A stretch of DNA of 64,000 bases from Chamaea fasciata. Taxonomy: Eukaryota; Chordata; Aves; Passeriformes; Sylviidae. Position 1 is the stretch's first letter. Each line of letters opens with the position of its first letter. A program made the position numbers and the translations under genes. This document shows, piece by piece, positions 1-25,200 of the stretch. Location of the stretch: the NCBI GenBank assembly GCA_029207755.1, contig JARCOQ010000001.1, positions 89,019,637-89,083,636 on the forward strand, read 5' to 3'. Below the pieces are notes generated by a model. That model was not told the origin of the DNA and searched no databases. It was given only the letters and a program-made list of their open reading frames with translations.

Positions 1-12137
<12,137 letters not shown>

Positions 12138-12290
12138 CAGATCAATTTTACCTGACTACTATGCCATCTTCAAAACATAACTAAAAGGAACCATAAGTGC
12201 TGGTATTATTCACTTCCCTGTTACGTACAATGTAAATCTTCCAAACTGCCTTTTTAAAAAAAAAAAAAAAAGGGAAAAAAAGAGTAGAAA

Positions 12291-12296
12291 AATAAA
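12291..12296 (+). terminator. candidate proximal poly(A) signal of PHACTR1
   Basis: A canonical AATAAA lies 154 bases after the stop codon in an A-rich stretch, so chance occurrence is possible. The adjacent A run at 12257-12271 could also cause internal oligo-dT priming and create a false end in cDNA data. Confidence 0.4.
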
Positions 12297-15098
12297 TATT
12301 TAAAAAAAGGAGAATTGTATTTACATGTGATGAGTACTGCAGCATCATCAGACCTGCTGGTTCAAGCTTCAGTAACAGAAAATACCCCTGGTGGGAAATT
12401 GTGCCAAGACTTGGCATCTATGTATAGGACTTTCCCGGCATGTGGATTTGCCATACGTGTTCAAGCCCAGCTGGTGGTGCAACCATTGTTGTCTTCAGGC
12501 ACCCCTCATCCTGACAAGCCTCTGTCGTCACCCCTAGAGAGCCCTGAGATGGTGTTCAGGGAATCACTTGGCCTGGGTGAAGTGTCCAAAGGATGAGCCC
12601 CTATGGCACTAAAGCACTTACACCAAACACTCCTTTCAAGCTGAGAGCACCTTATGAGGATGGTGAAGGAGGGAAACTCTCCATGGGCCGGTCCATCTGT
12701 GAATATCATCTGACTAGAAAGGCATTTCTTTCCCTGGAGAAGTTTACAACCAGTCAGTAGAAATTGTTCAGCTTCCAAGCAGAAAAAGGTATCGCCTCTG
12801 AAGAACAGGACTCCCTACTGAAGGCTGCTTCAGTTCTACCAACTGTTTGTTTTCCATCTCTTTCAAGTACAATTTTCTAAACTCAGTTGTGAGCCCATTA
12901 GCAGTAAGTGACAAGAACACTGAGGACCAGCAAGCAAAACCCCATTTCTTCATGATCACTGCATGGCATCTGCTCCGCTTGTAGTTTGTCTTACCCCCAA
13001 ACCTTGTGACTGTGTGAGAGCCAGCGTGCCCCCGGCAGCAGGAAAGGCTGGGATTCCCCTCCGGCTCTGCAGAGGGACACGTAACAGGAGGGGACAGAGG
13101 TTCCGTGAAGGATGTCTACTGTCTCTGTATGAGGTGTCTCAAGAACTGATCCTAAACTTACACTGAGCAAAGCATGACAAGGTGTGTTACCTGACCTAAC
13201 AAAAGGAGTCTGGGCCGCTCTTATGGATGGCGGGACTTGTCACTGGTACCCACAGCTGAGGCATGAGGACAGCAATTCAGAGGTGTTCTGGATTTATTTG
13301 TTCTAATTTTGGTTTTAATTTATTTTTATTACAATGGTTTAACACACAAACTGACCAAGCAGAGCTCAGAGAGCTGGTCACTCTGGGCCTGGTTTACTTG
13401 CCAACTTAAGTGTGTGCTCTACACCAAGGAAGCACACACAGCCTCACTGCTTTCAAGAATATGTCTGACAGGCTTAATTGAACCTGAACACAGTTAAGTG
13501 CTTTTCTGAACTTAGGCCATCACCTTCCAGAATTAAGTCCTTAATAGTATAATGCCAGCAAGCTGGGGCAGACATTGTCAAGATTCCTTTCAAGATCTTA
13601 CAAGGCACTATTATGCCATGTTTTGGGACAGTGGCTGAAAGCACTGTAGCAACATTACTGTAAGAAGTTCCAGATTATTATTTCAGGACATCTTTTCTTC
13701 CAGAATAGCTATTTCCCTTTGACAGTTGGAACAGAGAGGCCAAAGTTTTTTACTACAAAATAGTTATTTCTGTTATTCTTTTACTAATTTTCTCCTTTCT
13801 CACTGTCTTCCACGTATCTATTCTCTCTTCTGTGCTCCCCGTCCAGCTCCCCCTGTTCCATGCTAACATCGCCTTTCACTGATTGCAGGCCGAGAAGCCT
13901 CTCACACTTGAGCATTTAATGGCCAGTGCAGTGTAGTGCCAACACTCCTGCCTCTTCTCAAGCCTCACCTCATTCCTCTGGATGCAGGAGTACGGCCAAA
14001 GGACTGCATGTAGCCCATGGAGTGGCTCTGGCACCCAGCCTGCCCCAACAACCCTGGCAGTGAGGGTAAGGCCCTCCATCTGCACTTGGTGGTGGCACCC
14101 AGTGCCTCGCAGATTAGCTCTCCACCAGAGATAAACAAAAGCTTTTCATTCTCATCCACAGCCATCCTTCCAACGCTGTGGCTTATTAGCTGTTAAATGA
14201 GGATTATCTGTTGTAGGATGGAACATCAAAGGAAAGTAAAAACCAGGTGGTTGCTGGTGGTTCCCAGACTGGGTGATGATTTTTGAGGAAACACCGTGAT
14301 CCCTGTATCACCAGCTCACAGTTGTTTTAGATAGAAGTTCATCAGTAGTGAAAGCCTTCAATGTGCAATGTTATCAGCTCAGTGCAGCAGAGGCAGAGCA
14401 CTTTACATACCAGCCAGGACTGCTTTGGGGTTATCTTCATGAAAACCTCAGATCATGTTTATAAATTCATTCACATATGTATGCACACAAGTTACAAGAC
14501 TGCATCACAGCTTTAAGACAAGGAAAAAAAGCCTTTATGCTTTTGACTGCACAGACACTGCATTAGCAAAGGGCTCTGCAACAGAGCTGCTCTGAAGAAA
14601 AACAAATCCTTGTGTTCCCAGCATGGATCTCACACCTGCCCTGGCATTGCTAGCTTAGAGGATCACTGTGAAATGGAAGGGACACTGTTTAAGAAGCAGC
14701 AGTGGCGAGAATCACAGGACTTGGTAGGCCAGTGGGAGGGAAAGGTGAGGGTTTGTTTCATTTTTATTGATAAAATTAAGAGGAGGGAGGTGGAAGTCGC
14801 AGGCTGCTGCTGTCTGTCCATTGTTAGTGGTGGAGTCCCCAGGAGAATGATCAGTCAGGGCACTGCCACTGTCCCTCACGGGCACAGCCCCAAGCAGTGC
14901 CCATGCTGCCAGTCTGGCATCCAAAATAAACCCCTGAGACACATAACAGCCAAGTCCTGGGTGATGGCCAAACATTCCCCAGCACCTTCATTCAGATGAG
15001 CCCGTAGCAGGTCCCTGCTGACCACTCAGCAAGTTGCCACACTCAGCCTTGCCCCATGATTTGTGCTGTCCCCAGGGGACTTCCATGCAGCCATGCCT

Positions 15099-15153
15099 TT
15101 TTTTTTTTTTTTTTTTTGCCTTTTTTTTTTTCTTTTCTGTGTTTTTTTTTTTC
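15099..15153. repeat. interrupted poly-T tract
   Basis: Three long T runs separated by a few bases inside the probable PHACTR1 3' UTR. In the transcript this would be a U-rich element, and it is a likely site of assembly or length error. Confidence 0.8.
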
Positions 15154-16855
15154 ACTTAACTCCTAGCTGAGAAGACATCAGGACAGAAGGGGAAGAATTG
15201 CCATATTTCTCCCCAGTTGGAAATAGAGCTTATTCCTGAAAAGGGGGAAGGGGAGGAAAAAGAAGCCATACAAGGTATTTGGCACTGCAGTATCACCAAA
15301 CTGACACTTCATCTGCTTTTACTTTCAGTGGGTCTGGGTAGTTTGTCAAGGTGTTCCACAGCAGCCTGAACACGGCACCGCATCCTTGGTGTGCACGCCC
15401 ACCTCTGGCATCCCTGGGAAGTTGCAAACAGACTGGGGAACTGCTGGTCCCTTTTTTTCATAAATCTGGTTTCTTAGGAATTGTTTTCTCATCTGTGAAA
15501 GCCATCTCTATCATGGCAAAGGAACTGTGATTCTGTTGGCAGTAAAGAAAAAAACCCAAACAACAGTCATTATTTCCCTCCTTTGACCTGGATTATATGT
15601 AGGACATAATGATGACATTCCTGCTAAGACTGTGTTAGCAGTCGTCCTCATTCTGATTGGAAGGATATTAATAGTGGTAATAAAGAAATTACACCAGGTT
15701 TAGAGAATGGAAAAAGCAACACGGAACAAAAATTACTATTCCAGTCATCCATCTCCAGAGATAATAATCTAGAGTCAAGGAATGAAAGCATTTTTGTTAT
15801 AATCTACTGCATCCTGAGTACTTAAAATGTGCAAGTAATTTGACATCTGTTCAGCAGCCTGCGGAATAATGAAGTAGAAATGGCAACCAAGGGGTGGCTG
15901 GGGAGGTGGTGGGGATTGAAAAAGCAGTTCCAAAATGTCTAGACAAAAGAGTTTTGTTTGAGAAAAGTGATGGCGAGGAAGCCCAACAGTGGCATCACCC
16001 TCCTACCCACACCTTCACCAGCAGAGGGTTGCAGGGACCTGGTGACACCATTCTGACTCAGAGGGAATGTGGGCATTGTGGCTTTTGCCCACCCTACACC
16101 CCACTGGGTGGGTACTTGCAGGCTGAAGAAGTTTCAGGCTGCAGGTTTGTTGGGAAGGGACTCAGGCCAACTTCTGTGTCTAGGCAATTCCTAGTGAGCA
16201 CACTGGGCATTATCAGAAGAGAAGGAAGAGGCGAGGGAAAGAACATTATAGACTTTTAGCTATTTTATGTTAACTGAACCCATTACACAAATATATCTCA
16301 TCTCAATACATGTATAACCACTGCATTCTTTCATCACTGCAACTACTCAACCAACTAACCCTTCCTTATTTCTACAGCACCACCTGTGCAGTGCAAAAAC
16401 TGTAAACCAAGAGAGGGGGAGCACTTCCAACAAGCCTAGTGAAGCCTGCACTCATAAAAACAAGGGTGGAAACCCATAGTTATACATGAATGGGGGCTCC
16501 CTAACGTGCCTGCAAATAAAATAACTTTGTATAAATAGCCATGGGAGATGACTAGGCTAATAAAAAAAAAAAAATCAGGAAAGAAAAAGGGGACAAATTA
16601 TTTTTCCCAGGTGTTCAGTCTGCTCAAGCTTGGAACAACTTCTGTAAACAAAGAGGAGGTGACGGGCACATTTCCTGTGTTCCTGTGTGTCCGAGTTACT
16701 CCTGCACCAGTTGCATTTTTCCAGTTGATATCCAAGTGTATGTATATAGTTTGTCTTTGTATAGGAGTGAGTGTGGTGGCTGTCAATCGTGCTCTTCCAG
16801 TATTGTAATTTAACAGATTATGGCTGTATGAAAATGATGTAAATAACTAGAAAAA

Positions 16856-16861
16856 ATTAAA
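16856..16861 (+). terminator. candidate distal poly(A) signal of PHACTR1
   Basis: ATTAAA, the commonest variant poly(A) signal, is followed by T-rich sequence with GT-rich segments (16880-16990) suitable as a downstream element. No better signal is seen before the sequence changes to G/C-richer, non-UTR-like DNA at about 17000. Confidence 0.35.
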
Positions 16862-19800
16862 CTGGATCTCTATGTCCTAGTTTTTGTACATACTGAAACT
16901 GCATGGTATTTAAATTATTGTTTGTCTCTGATGTATGCAGTTTCTTAAAAAAAATCATTTAAAAAAGTTTCCTGATGCCTGTGTATTTTATCACCCTCTG
17001 TCCCAGTGGCTGACAGTGTAACACACAGAAGCACTCAAGGATAGCAGCCAGGCTCACGAGCAGAGCAGGAAAGGGAGACTTCCCAGGGCAGATGGGTGGG
17101 ACAGATCAGATGAGCCCCAGCTGCCATGGCTGGGCTGGTGCAAGGAAGGACAAGTGGGACCTCAGCTGCTGAAGGGGTACCTCGCGCACCCTAGTGAAGA
17201 GCAAATCCAACAGTCTGCACTGGACACACACAAGCATCCAAAAACCCCACCTGTCACAATGCTGCTGGTGCAGGCTGTGCTCTGCCAGGGCCAGCTGCCA
17301 GAGTTGATGTGCAGCCACCAAGCAGCACCAGCAAGTGCTGCTGCTGTTCAGCAGAGAGCCCATTCCTGCACATCCATATCTCGTGTTCTTATTGTTTGTT
17401 ACTCTTCTTCCCCGAGTAGCTTCAGTGGGTGACAAGTTGAAGCCTCTGTGTAGTGAAAAGAGGAGGAAAAGCTTTCACAAGAAAAAGTACATACCATCAA
17501 ACAGGCTCATGCCTCCTGCAAGGGTGACAGCTCTGCTGAGGCTCTTCAGTGTTTGGAACTGATGGTGCAAACACTCTGACCCTGAGGAGACAAGTGACAC
17601 CCAGCATCCTCATTGTAAGTGGCAGCTGGGAGCAGCTCCCCTCCCCTTACACACAGAGGCTTCCAATTACACAAAAATTAAAGATCCATCTACTTTAACT
17701 GACCAAATTCTGTTCTTTTGCCTTGCTTATAGGGAAACACAACATGATCAAAACTCTGGTATTGGGCTTTTTTTTGTTTGCTTCCATCTGGGCAACTTTT
17801 CACCTACCTCACAATCCTTGTTTGTGTGTATGTATTTCCATTCTGACAGCCAGCAACTTTGTGGCTATCCTGTGAGATTTGGATAAAGTAAATAAAACTG
17901 TAGGTTGTGACTAAAGAACCCCTTCCCCCACATCAAGCTATGGCTTCCATAGCAGCAGTATATAGTGGTTTGGTTACGTATGGTAATTTCTGTGCTTTAA
18001 CAAGAAAATTATTGGTGAGAATACATTGGACAGAGAATGTGAGAACACAGCCCAATCTCATGCACTGAGACCTCTACAAAAGCGATGTGTTATGTTCTAC
18101 TGGAAGCATTTCATAAAACCAGTCTAAGTGAAGGGAGGATGTGTGTGTCTTCACTGAAGTCCATGTAATTACTGGCAATCAAATTGCAATCCAATGCCAT
18201 CTGTAGGCAGGAAACGGAGGAGGCTGGAAAAAATCAATTCTTCATTTAACAGACACACCTGCACAAACACATTCTGCTGTTTGGCAGTGCCTGGCTAAGA
18301 GCTCAGTGCCCTTAGCACAGGTGTAAGGGCGGATTGCTTTACCATCATCTTCCTCACCTCCATTTCTCCCCTTCACTCCTTGGATCAAGGTTCCCAGACA
18401 ACCAAGTCCAAAAACGACAGCGTGGCCATGCCCTGGTTATACGGTCGAGCTGGTCTGTGCAGGACAAAGCAGCTGCCCTGCTCCTGAGCAGGGGGAGCTT
18501 CTGCTGCAGCTCTCAGGGCAAGGTGCAGGCAGTGCAACAGCACCCTCAGGCCACACAGGCTGGCAGTGCCTTCCAATGGTACAAAGCTGCTTACAGAATT
18601 CTTCCCTGAGTAGCAGAGTGAACAAAAGCTTGGCTTTTAGGTAAATTTGTGCCACAGAAGCTGTGGCATTCAGAAGGACATCTCTGGCTGAAGCTGTCCC
18701 ATGTGGAGATGTCAGTTGATCTCCTGTCCACAAAACTCTGCTCTGTATGACCGTTATTTTATGAGCCTTTGCATTACTGTATTTCAGCTACTTTTGCCTC
18801 CATGCTCTCCTGCTTTTCTTTCCATGCATTTCCCTTAATAAAATCCAAACCACTCATCACTTTTCAAGCATCATCCTCTGACATCTGGCATTATTTTGCT
18901 TATCTAGAGTTTCCATCACATTTGGACATCAGCTGGAAAAGAACTGGTGCGTGCAGCACGGGAGAGCACAGACATGTGGCACCGCTCTAAACCTCTCTGG
19001 AGAGAAAGCATGGCTTGAGGGGAGACCTGGATCAAATTAAGCTTATTTTTCTTGTTTGCAAAGCCCATGAAGGTATTTGGCAGGGTGAAGCTTGGGGGGG
19101 AGAGCTTTCACTGTCCAAAGTGAATGCTTCAATGCTGTTTGTGGGGAAAAAAAGCATAAAGGAAAAACAAAAACAACAACCCAACACTTGTTGGGATCTA
19201 AATGAACAAGCAAGTATGCAGCAAGCAGTTACATACTCAGCCAGTCAGGGAGAAATTATGTAGATAAAGAAAAAATACCTAATTTTCAAGCTTCTCAGGA
19301 AAAATGAACATCAGGTAACTTCTTACGTTCCTGCTGGATGACACAGAGGTCAACAGAAAAAAAATAGCAAAGATAACCCCTTCCTCACCCTACTTAGCCC
19401 AGGATTTCAGTGGGAGGCTCAACTATGTGCACCATCAAAAGACTCTGTGTTAGGAACTACTAGTCCATGGTAGATAATGACCAAACTCGGACTTCCCATT
19501 GGAAATGCCAAGTTGGACAGCACAACTACTGCACTGGTTTAGTTCAAAAGGTGCAAGAATGCTCACCACCAACCCCAGGCTGGTGACAATGTCTGGAGGG
19601 ACAGAGCCAGGCTTCCCTAACAGTGGACTCTGCTCCAGGCGGAGACTTTAGAAGTACCCTGCCTCAACCTTCCCCTGACCGTCACAGGCTGGGGACGATG
19701 GGAGATCCCATTTTGCCATTCTGCTCCCTTGGGAAGCAGGGCTCTGAGCTAAAGCTTTATGTTCCACTGGGTGTATGAGCAACTGAGCAAGCACCAAAAA

Positions 19801-20221
19801 TTAACTGAGCTTAAGTGAGCCAGATTCATACTTCCAGTCTATTGGGAATTCAGGAATCTTCTGCATCAACTGATTCCTTCATAAATCCACAGCTTAAGTT
19901 TGTGAATGGATCCAATTATGAGACACACAAATGCCTCTCATCAGTGGTGAAGGAAGCATGGCATTAAACCACCATGTACTCTCTTGAGAGCTCCCCTTCT
20001 TCAGCATAGCCCACAATAAATAATGACCTCTGCATTAAAGAAACACTCCTGATCCTTCTTGGTACACAGAACTGAAAAAGCTACACTCAAATTTCAGCTG
20101 GACATTGCAGTGGAGCAGCATTTGGGGATCCCTCCCACATAAAATGGGACATTTAAGGAAAATTGCTGTTGTTTATGTGGAAACACAAAGGGTTTTTTAC
20201 TGTGAGGTTTATCAAGTACAC

Positions 20222-20340
20222 GTTGCCCAAAGAGGTGTTAGACTCCCTCTCCTTGGAGACAGTCAGAAGCCACATGGACATGCTTGGTCCTGGGCAACCA
20301 GTGGTCTCCGCAAACTTTAGCCTTTCTGTGGTTCTGTAAA
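20222..20340 (+). mobile_element. CR1 LINE 3' fragment
   Basis: Degraded CR1 3' region in sense orientation: ttgcccaaagaggtgt, a diverged CCTTGGAGA block, then cacatggacatgcttggtcc and tgggcaacc, in the order of the CR1 tail. The terminal direct repeats are eroded to ttctgtggttctg. Confidence 0.75.
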
Positions 20341-20407
20341 AGTTGATCTCTCCCTTCTGTGCAGCTCCAGGCCTGCTTACTGATAGAGAAAGGCTTCTTT
20401 AAATTTA

Positions 20408-20443
20408 AAAAACAAACAAACAAACAAACAAACAAACAAAAAA
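20408..20443. repeat. (AAAC)n microsatellite
   Basis: About eight tandem AAAC units, about 70 bp downstream of the CR1 fragment. It is possibly slippage in an A-rich tract. Confidence 0.9.
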
Positions 20444-21974
20444 CCTTCTGGAGCCTTCAGTCAAACAGTAATTGGAGGAACACTCATTGGCAAGCCTGGA
20501 AGCAGTAACACTGACTGGCATTTCTAATCCTGATTCAGTGCACCTCCCTTTACAGAATATGAGTTATTGATTCCCTTTCAGGACTGAAACAGCTGAACAC
20601 CCTCAGTGTCATTGCTGCTTGTTTTTAAATGACCGAGTAATGTGCCGTGTAAAGGCCCCAGTAACGCACCCGCACCTTTGAGGCTGTGTGAGTTGACTGT
20701 GCAGCCTGGGGGGGATCCTCCAAACGGGCAGTCTCTCAGACTGCGCCCGTGGCCATTATTTGAAACCCTTGTGCACTGCATGTTACAGAATGCAGGGCTG
20801 TTGTTAACAGAACCTGTGTCTTCTCTGTGCACCTAACCCAGCTCCTGTGCCTGCACTAGGAAAACAAACACCCATCCAAAGTGAACTCCATGGATTACAC
20901 CACAGCACGGGCACAACAATGGATTTCAAAGCAGACACAAACACGCTTTTCCTGACCTGGCTGAACTTGGGCATTCCAGCAATGCCATCAGTAAGGTCTC
21001 AGCATCCAGCAGAGATAATCTCCCCAGGATTTTAGGGGTAACCCCAGCCCAGTCTCAGGCTTCCCCACTTAATGTGCTGCAAGGTAAACTTGACCCAGCT
21101 TAAAACAAAAGTTCCTAAAGCATTTCAAGTCTTAACAACACCGAGTGCAAGCTAAACACGCTCTCAAGTGCAATGAGCATCCTTGGCACTTGGCACACTG
21201 AGCACCAATTTGAGTCAAATAACAGCTAAGCAACATATTGTTATGTACAATTCCCTGGTTTATGCAAGAGGTACAAATAGAATTTGACACTTTTACAAGA
21301 AAAAGATCAGTTGCCCAGCAAATCTCTATCTATGGCTAATCACCCTACTTTTACTTATATCATGAATTACATTTCTGCATTGAATTAATTTTGAAATCTA
21401 AACCAAACAAGAATCAAATTACAACAGCCTTGAGCCAAACACTCAGCAGAGGCATTGGTATTATTGGGCCGTAATTCTGAACTATATTGGCTCATGCCAC
21501 TGATTTTCTCCATACCTGCACACTTCTCTAGAGTATCTTCCACGAAGAACAAAGGAGATACAGCCACAGAGAGCGGTCTGGCAGATAAAAAGAAAGTATT
21601 TTAAAACACTTCAGAAAAGGACGCCACCCCTGGTCATTGTGATGTCCTGTACCTCAGATTTGGGAGGCTTCATTTATCTGAAAATTTGCAGTGTTAGAAG
21701 AGTACAATTACATTTCTAACAAAAGCATGCTTGCTCACCACCCAGCAGGTTGACATTCAGTAAATTCACCGTATAAACACCTCCAAGCAGTAACTAGTTA
21801 TATCAAGTAGAAGATGGCATACTGAAACATTTTTAAATTACAAGTAAATCTATTTACCTTGCTTCAAGAGTTAGGTTTATTTCTGCAAAAGCAAGAGAGC
21901 ACACTGTGCAATCAAAATACTGTAGCTGGATGAAGAAGTAACACTTCAGGCATCATCACCCCACCACTAAGTAT

Positions 21975-22156
21975 CTTCATTCCATCTGTATTTATTGAAA
22001 AATATTTACATATTTGTCACCATGCTTTAATAGCATCTTTACACAAAAGGGTTAATAAAGAACATCACACTAGGATGGGGGAAGGGTGGTAAAGTGTCTT
22101 TTCAAAAGTCTTTTTTCTTCTCCTGAGCTGTCACAAGCCAAGGGAGTTCTCAGACC
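21975..22156 (-). other. TBC1D7: TBC1D7 3' UTR
   Basis: About 180 bases follow the TGA to the first good poly(A) signal, AATAAA (complement of 21991-21996). Its modest length fits a short housekeeping transcript. The cleavage site is inferred. Confidence 0.6.
21991..21996 (-). terminator. TBC1D7 poly(A) signal
   Basis: AATAAA on the minus strand, about 160 bases past the stop codon. T-rich plus-strand sequence around it also gives a second weaker option. Confidence 0.6.
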
Positions 22157-22243
22157 TCAGACGGAGTGTGCCGGAGTCCCGCAGTGTGTGCGCCACAGAT
22201 CCACGGCTTTGCTGACAATGGCGTCGGTGTTGTCCTGAGGAAT
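22157..22243 (-). CDS. TBC1D7: TBC1D7 last coding exon
   Basis: 28 codons plus TGA (complement of 22157-22159). The acceptor is GATCTTTTGCAG. It encodes [20 protein letters not shown] then CGTPAHSV. It is G/C-richer than the other exons. The last two residues differ from the human HSS ending, consistent with a variable C-terminal tail. Confidence 0.95.
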   Translation of the reverse strand: MPQDNTDAIVSKAVDLWRTHCGTPAHSV

Positions 22244-25200
22244 CTGCAAAAGATCGGGGCCAGGTGCGTGCTCAGAGCGCTCCACTGGGACTGTTTCATT
22301 TAAAATAAAGATTCTAAATTTCCAGTTCAGATTTTATCTCTTTATAAAAAAGAAAACAAAACTAGAATCCCATCTCCCTGTCCTCCCATCACACCATCCC
22401 TCACTCCTGCTCACACCATATTACATCCAAGTTTTGGAGAAAAAGCTTTTATTTCCAAAATGCTGATAAGCAGCCAGGCATCTCACACTTCACACATCCC
22501 TGACACCAGGCATGACTCACAGTGCCTATCCATGACCACAAACTGTATCTCCTAAAACTCACCTGGGTTACACTGGGACCCTACAGCCCTGCTGACATGG
22601 CTCCTTACAACTCAGGGTCAGGGAGGTTCAGGGTCAGGTTCATGATCCCATCCTCACATCAACAGAAAACACACCCAGAGTCTACAGATTTGCACTCAGG
22701 CAAGACACCAAAAAAGGTGCCAGAAACCAACCCTTCTAAGAAGCCTCCGGAAAAATTAACCTAACCTGACCTGCACTTACTTTCACAGAAAAACCCTTTG
22801 GTATCACAAGGAATGTTAATTCTGTACAAATATAGACAATACATTCCCCAAGCCTAAAAATCACTTCATTCTATGGAAGCCTTAACTCCTGATAGAAGAA
22901 GTTATTATTCTCATTGCTGAGCATTCTCCCTTCACCTTGGCACTGCTACACTGTTCACAGTAATGTAATAATATCTTTTGGTACATCTGCAGCAGGCAAG
23001 CAATTCAGGCTGAAACAGTTATAAGGTATAAAAGATAATGCAAAGCATAATTAGAGTACTTACATTTTCCAAAAACTGTGTGATCTTTTCTGCAGAATTC
23101 AGTGCTATTATCTTCATTTTAAAGGTTAATAATATCTCCACAGCAACAAACACTAGAATCTTGCAGGATCCACTTATAACTTTGTCCCAAACTCTGCAAG
23201 AAAGTGAAAAGGAATCACTAAATATTATTGCAGTGTTTACCTGCTTATTTCTCTGCTAGAACAGCCTTTGTACAACCATCTCTATCCAGATTATTTTTCT
23301 GAAGAACAGCAATGTACTGAATTATTTGGGTCAGAATAAATAGAAGACTTTTTATCAACTCCTCAATCTGTACAGAGCAGAGGGGAGGCAAGCAGTAATT
23401 GGTATGTACTGATATGGTGTGCTGCTGTTTAGAAATTGAAGTGTTTACAAACTCAAGTACAAAAACCAAATCTTGGCTTAATAGCCTGGACTGTAACAAC
23501 CACTCTACTGGACTACACAGCTACCAGAGTGTGTGGTAAAGACAAGAATTTTTCCTAGTGAAAAAAAAAAAAAAAAAAAAAAAAATTAACTTCATTAGCA
23601 TGCCTAATAAAGATACTCTTCTAAAGAGTATCTAAAGATACTCTGCTAAAAATTCAAAGGAATGTAATACTGAACTACTGCATCTCAAGCAGGTAAATAT
23701 TCCAGGTCATTGCTGTATGACATACAAATGTGACCTTATCAGCAGGATATATAGCCCATGATGTTTAAATTAGGCACAAGGAACAACTAGTAAGTCTTCC
23801 AATCCATCCCACTGTGCAGAGACTCTCTCAGAAATACCTAAGCACTCCTAGCTCTCATGTGAAACCGTACCTGGACCTCACAGTTTTATGAAAACCTGAA
23901 GAGCAGGTGTCCAAAGGCTTCAGCAACAGAACTTGATGAATATTAAAATGGATCATCACTACCAGAGCAGCCTGCAACAATTTGAAATCATCCTTCATCC
24001 AGCAGCTCTCTCTCAGGCCCAGCTCAATAGACTCGGGAACAGTGTGAAACCATCTGTCAGATGGCAGCTTTTATGGGCTCACATTATTTTTAGTTCTTGA
24101 ATTTTAAGAGCTGTGTCAGAAGGAGTTTCTGAGGGTTACTGTTCTTGCTCCTTCTGGGCACTTGTTCAAAGTATTTCTCCTTCCAAATAAAAACATGGGG
24201 GAACAAAGATCACACACTATCCTCCATAATTTCTGAATATAGTAACACCAACTGAAAAACATCTTCTGCAGCCCATCTACAAATTTGGATCTATGTGTGA
24301 GCTCCTTCCAGGGACAACTCAATTTTTGTATGACCTCTCAGAAGAATTTGCCCTTCAGCCCAGAGTGGCAGGAGAGCACAATGCAGGCACGACACGAACT
24401 TTGACAGCTGAAATGAAGTGTAGGATAACACTTTTAGTCAAGGAATTAAGAGGGGAGAGCCCAGCCAAGAGCCATTAAGATGATGAAGGGACTCCTATGA
24501 GGAAAGGTGATAGAGCTTGGACTGCTCAGCTTGGAGCAGAGAGGGATCTGGGCAATTTCATCAATGAAAACAAGTACTGGAAGGGAGACTGCAAAAACAG
24601 TGGAGCCAGGCACTTTCCAATCATGCCCAGTGAAGGGATCTGAGGCAACAGGCACAGATTCAATCACAGAACTAGATTTAAACTTATAACAAAGAAAGGA
24701 GAAGAAAAAAATGTGTAAGATCCTCAGGACTATTCTGAAAGTAGAAGGAAACAAAAAACCCACACGGACAGATAAGAAAAAAAGAAAAACACACAGCCAA
24801 TTTCTCTCCCCTTTGCAAAATTTAGTTTTGATTCCCTGTCTTGCTATGATTAAACAATTAGTATAATCCCCAGAGGGAAAGGAACAACATACAATGCAAG
24901 ATCAAAATCTTACTGCTTCATCTGTGGTTCAAGCATCCCAGAACAACTTATCACTGCAAATATTACTTTGCTGTTGAAGTCAGGTCTAGGAAGCTTTAAG
25001 CAAGGGTATGAGAAAACTGAGACAACTGTTCTGTTCCACACTGTACAGGTCATCCCTGTTTACTTCTACATTTGCCTTCACAAACACATCTGTTTAGAAC
25101 ACAAGAAAAACTTCCCTATGTGTTTCATGTACATCAGAATTGGAAATATGAGTGACAATTACAGAGAACAGCAGATCTCAAAAACAGGAAATAAATTTTG

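Larger units (their letters stand above)
12138..16960 (+). other. PHACTR1: probable PHACTR1 3' UTR
   Basis: No coding sequence is visible here. A first AATAAA at 12291-12296 would give a ~170-nt UTR. A second candidate end is ATTAAA at 16856-16861 inside a T/A-rich stretch (16700-16960) with the texture of a terminal UTR. The distal end would give a ~4.8 kb UTR. Landmarks within it are A runs near 12257-12271, a T run near 15100-15140 and many short open frames without coding character. The distal boundary is inferred and needs transcript evidence. Confidence 0.45.
16961..21974. other. intergenic gap between convergent PHACTR1 and TBC1D7
   Basis: No gene was recognised. It contains one CR1 fragment (20222-20340) and an (AAAC)n microsatellite (20408-20443). 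Open frames at 17106-17435 and 18334-18733 occur on both strands over G/C-richer DNA and show no recognisable domain. Its extent depends on where the two transcripts really end. Confidence 0.6.

Noticed and set aside
20408..20443. AAAC array considered as a CRISPR or regulatory array
   Set aside because: Unit of four bases with no spacers, so a plain microsatellite.
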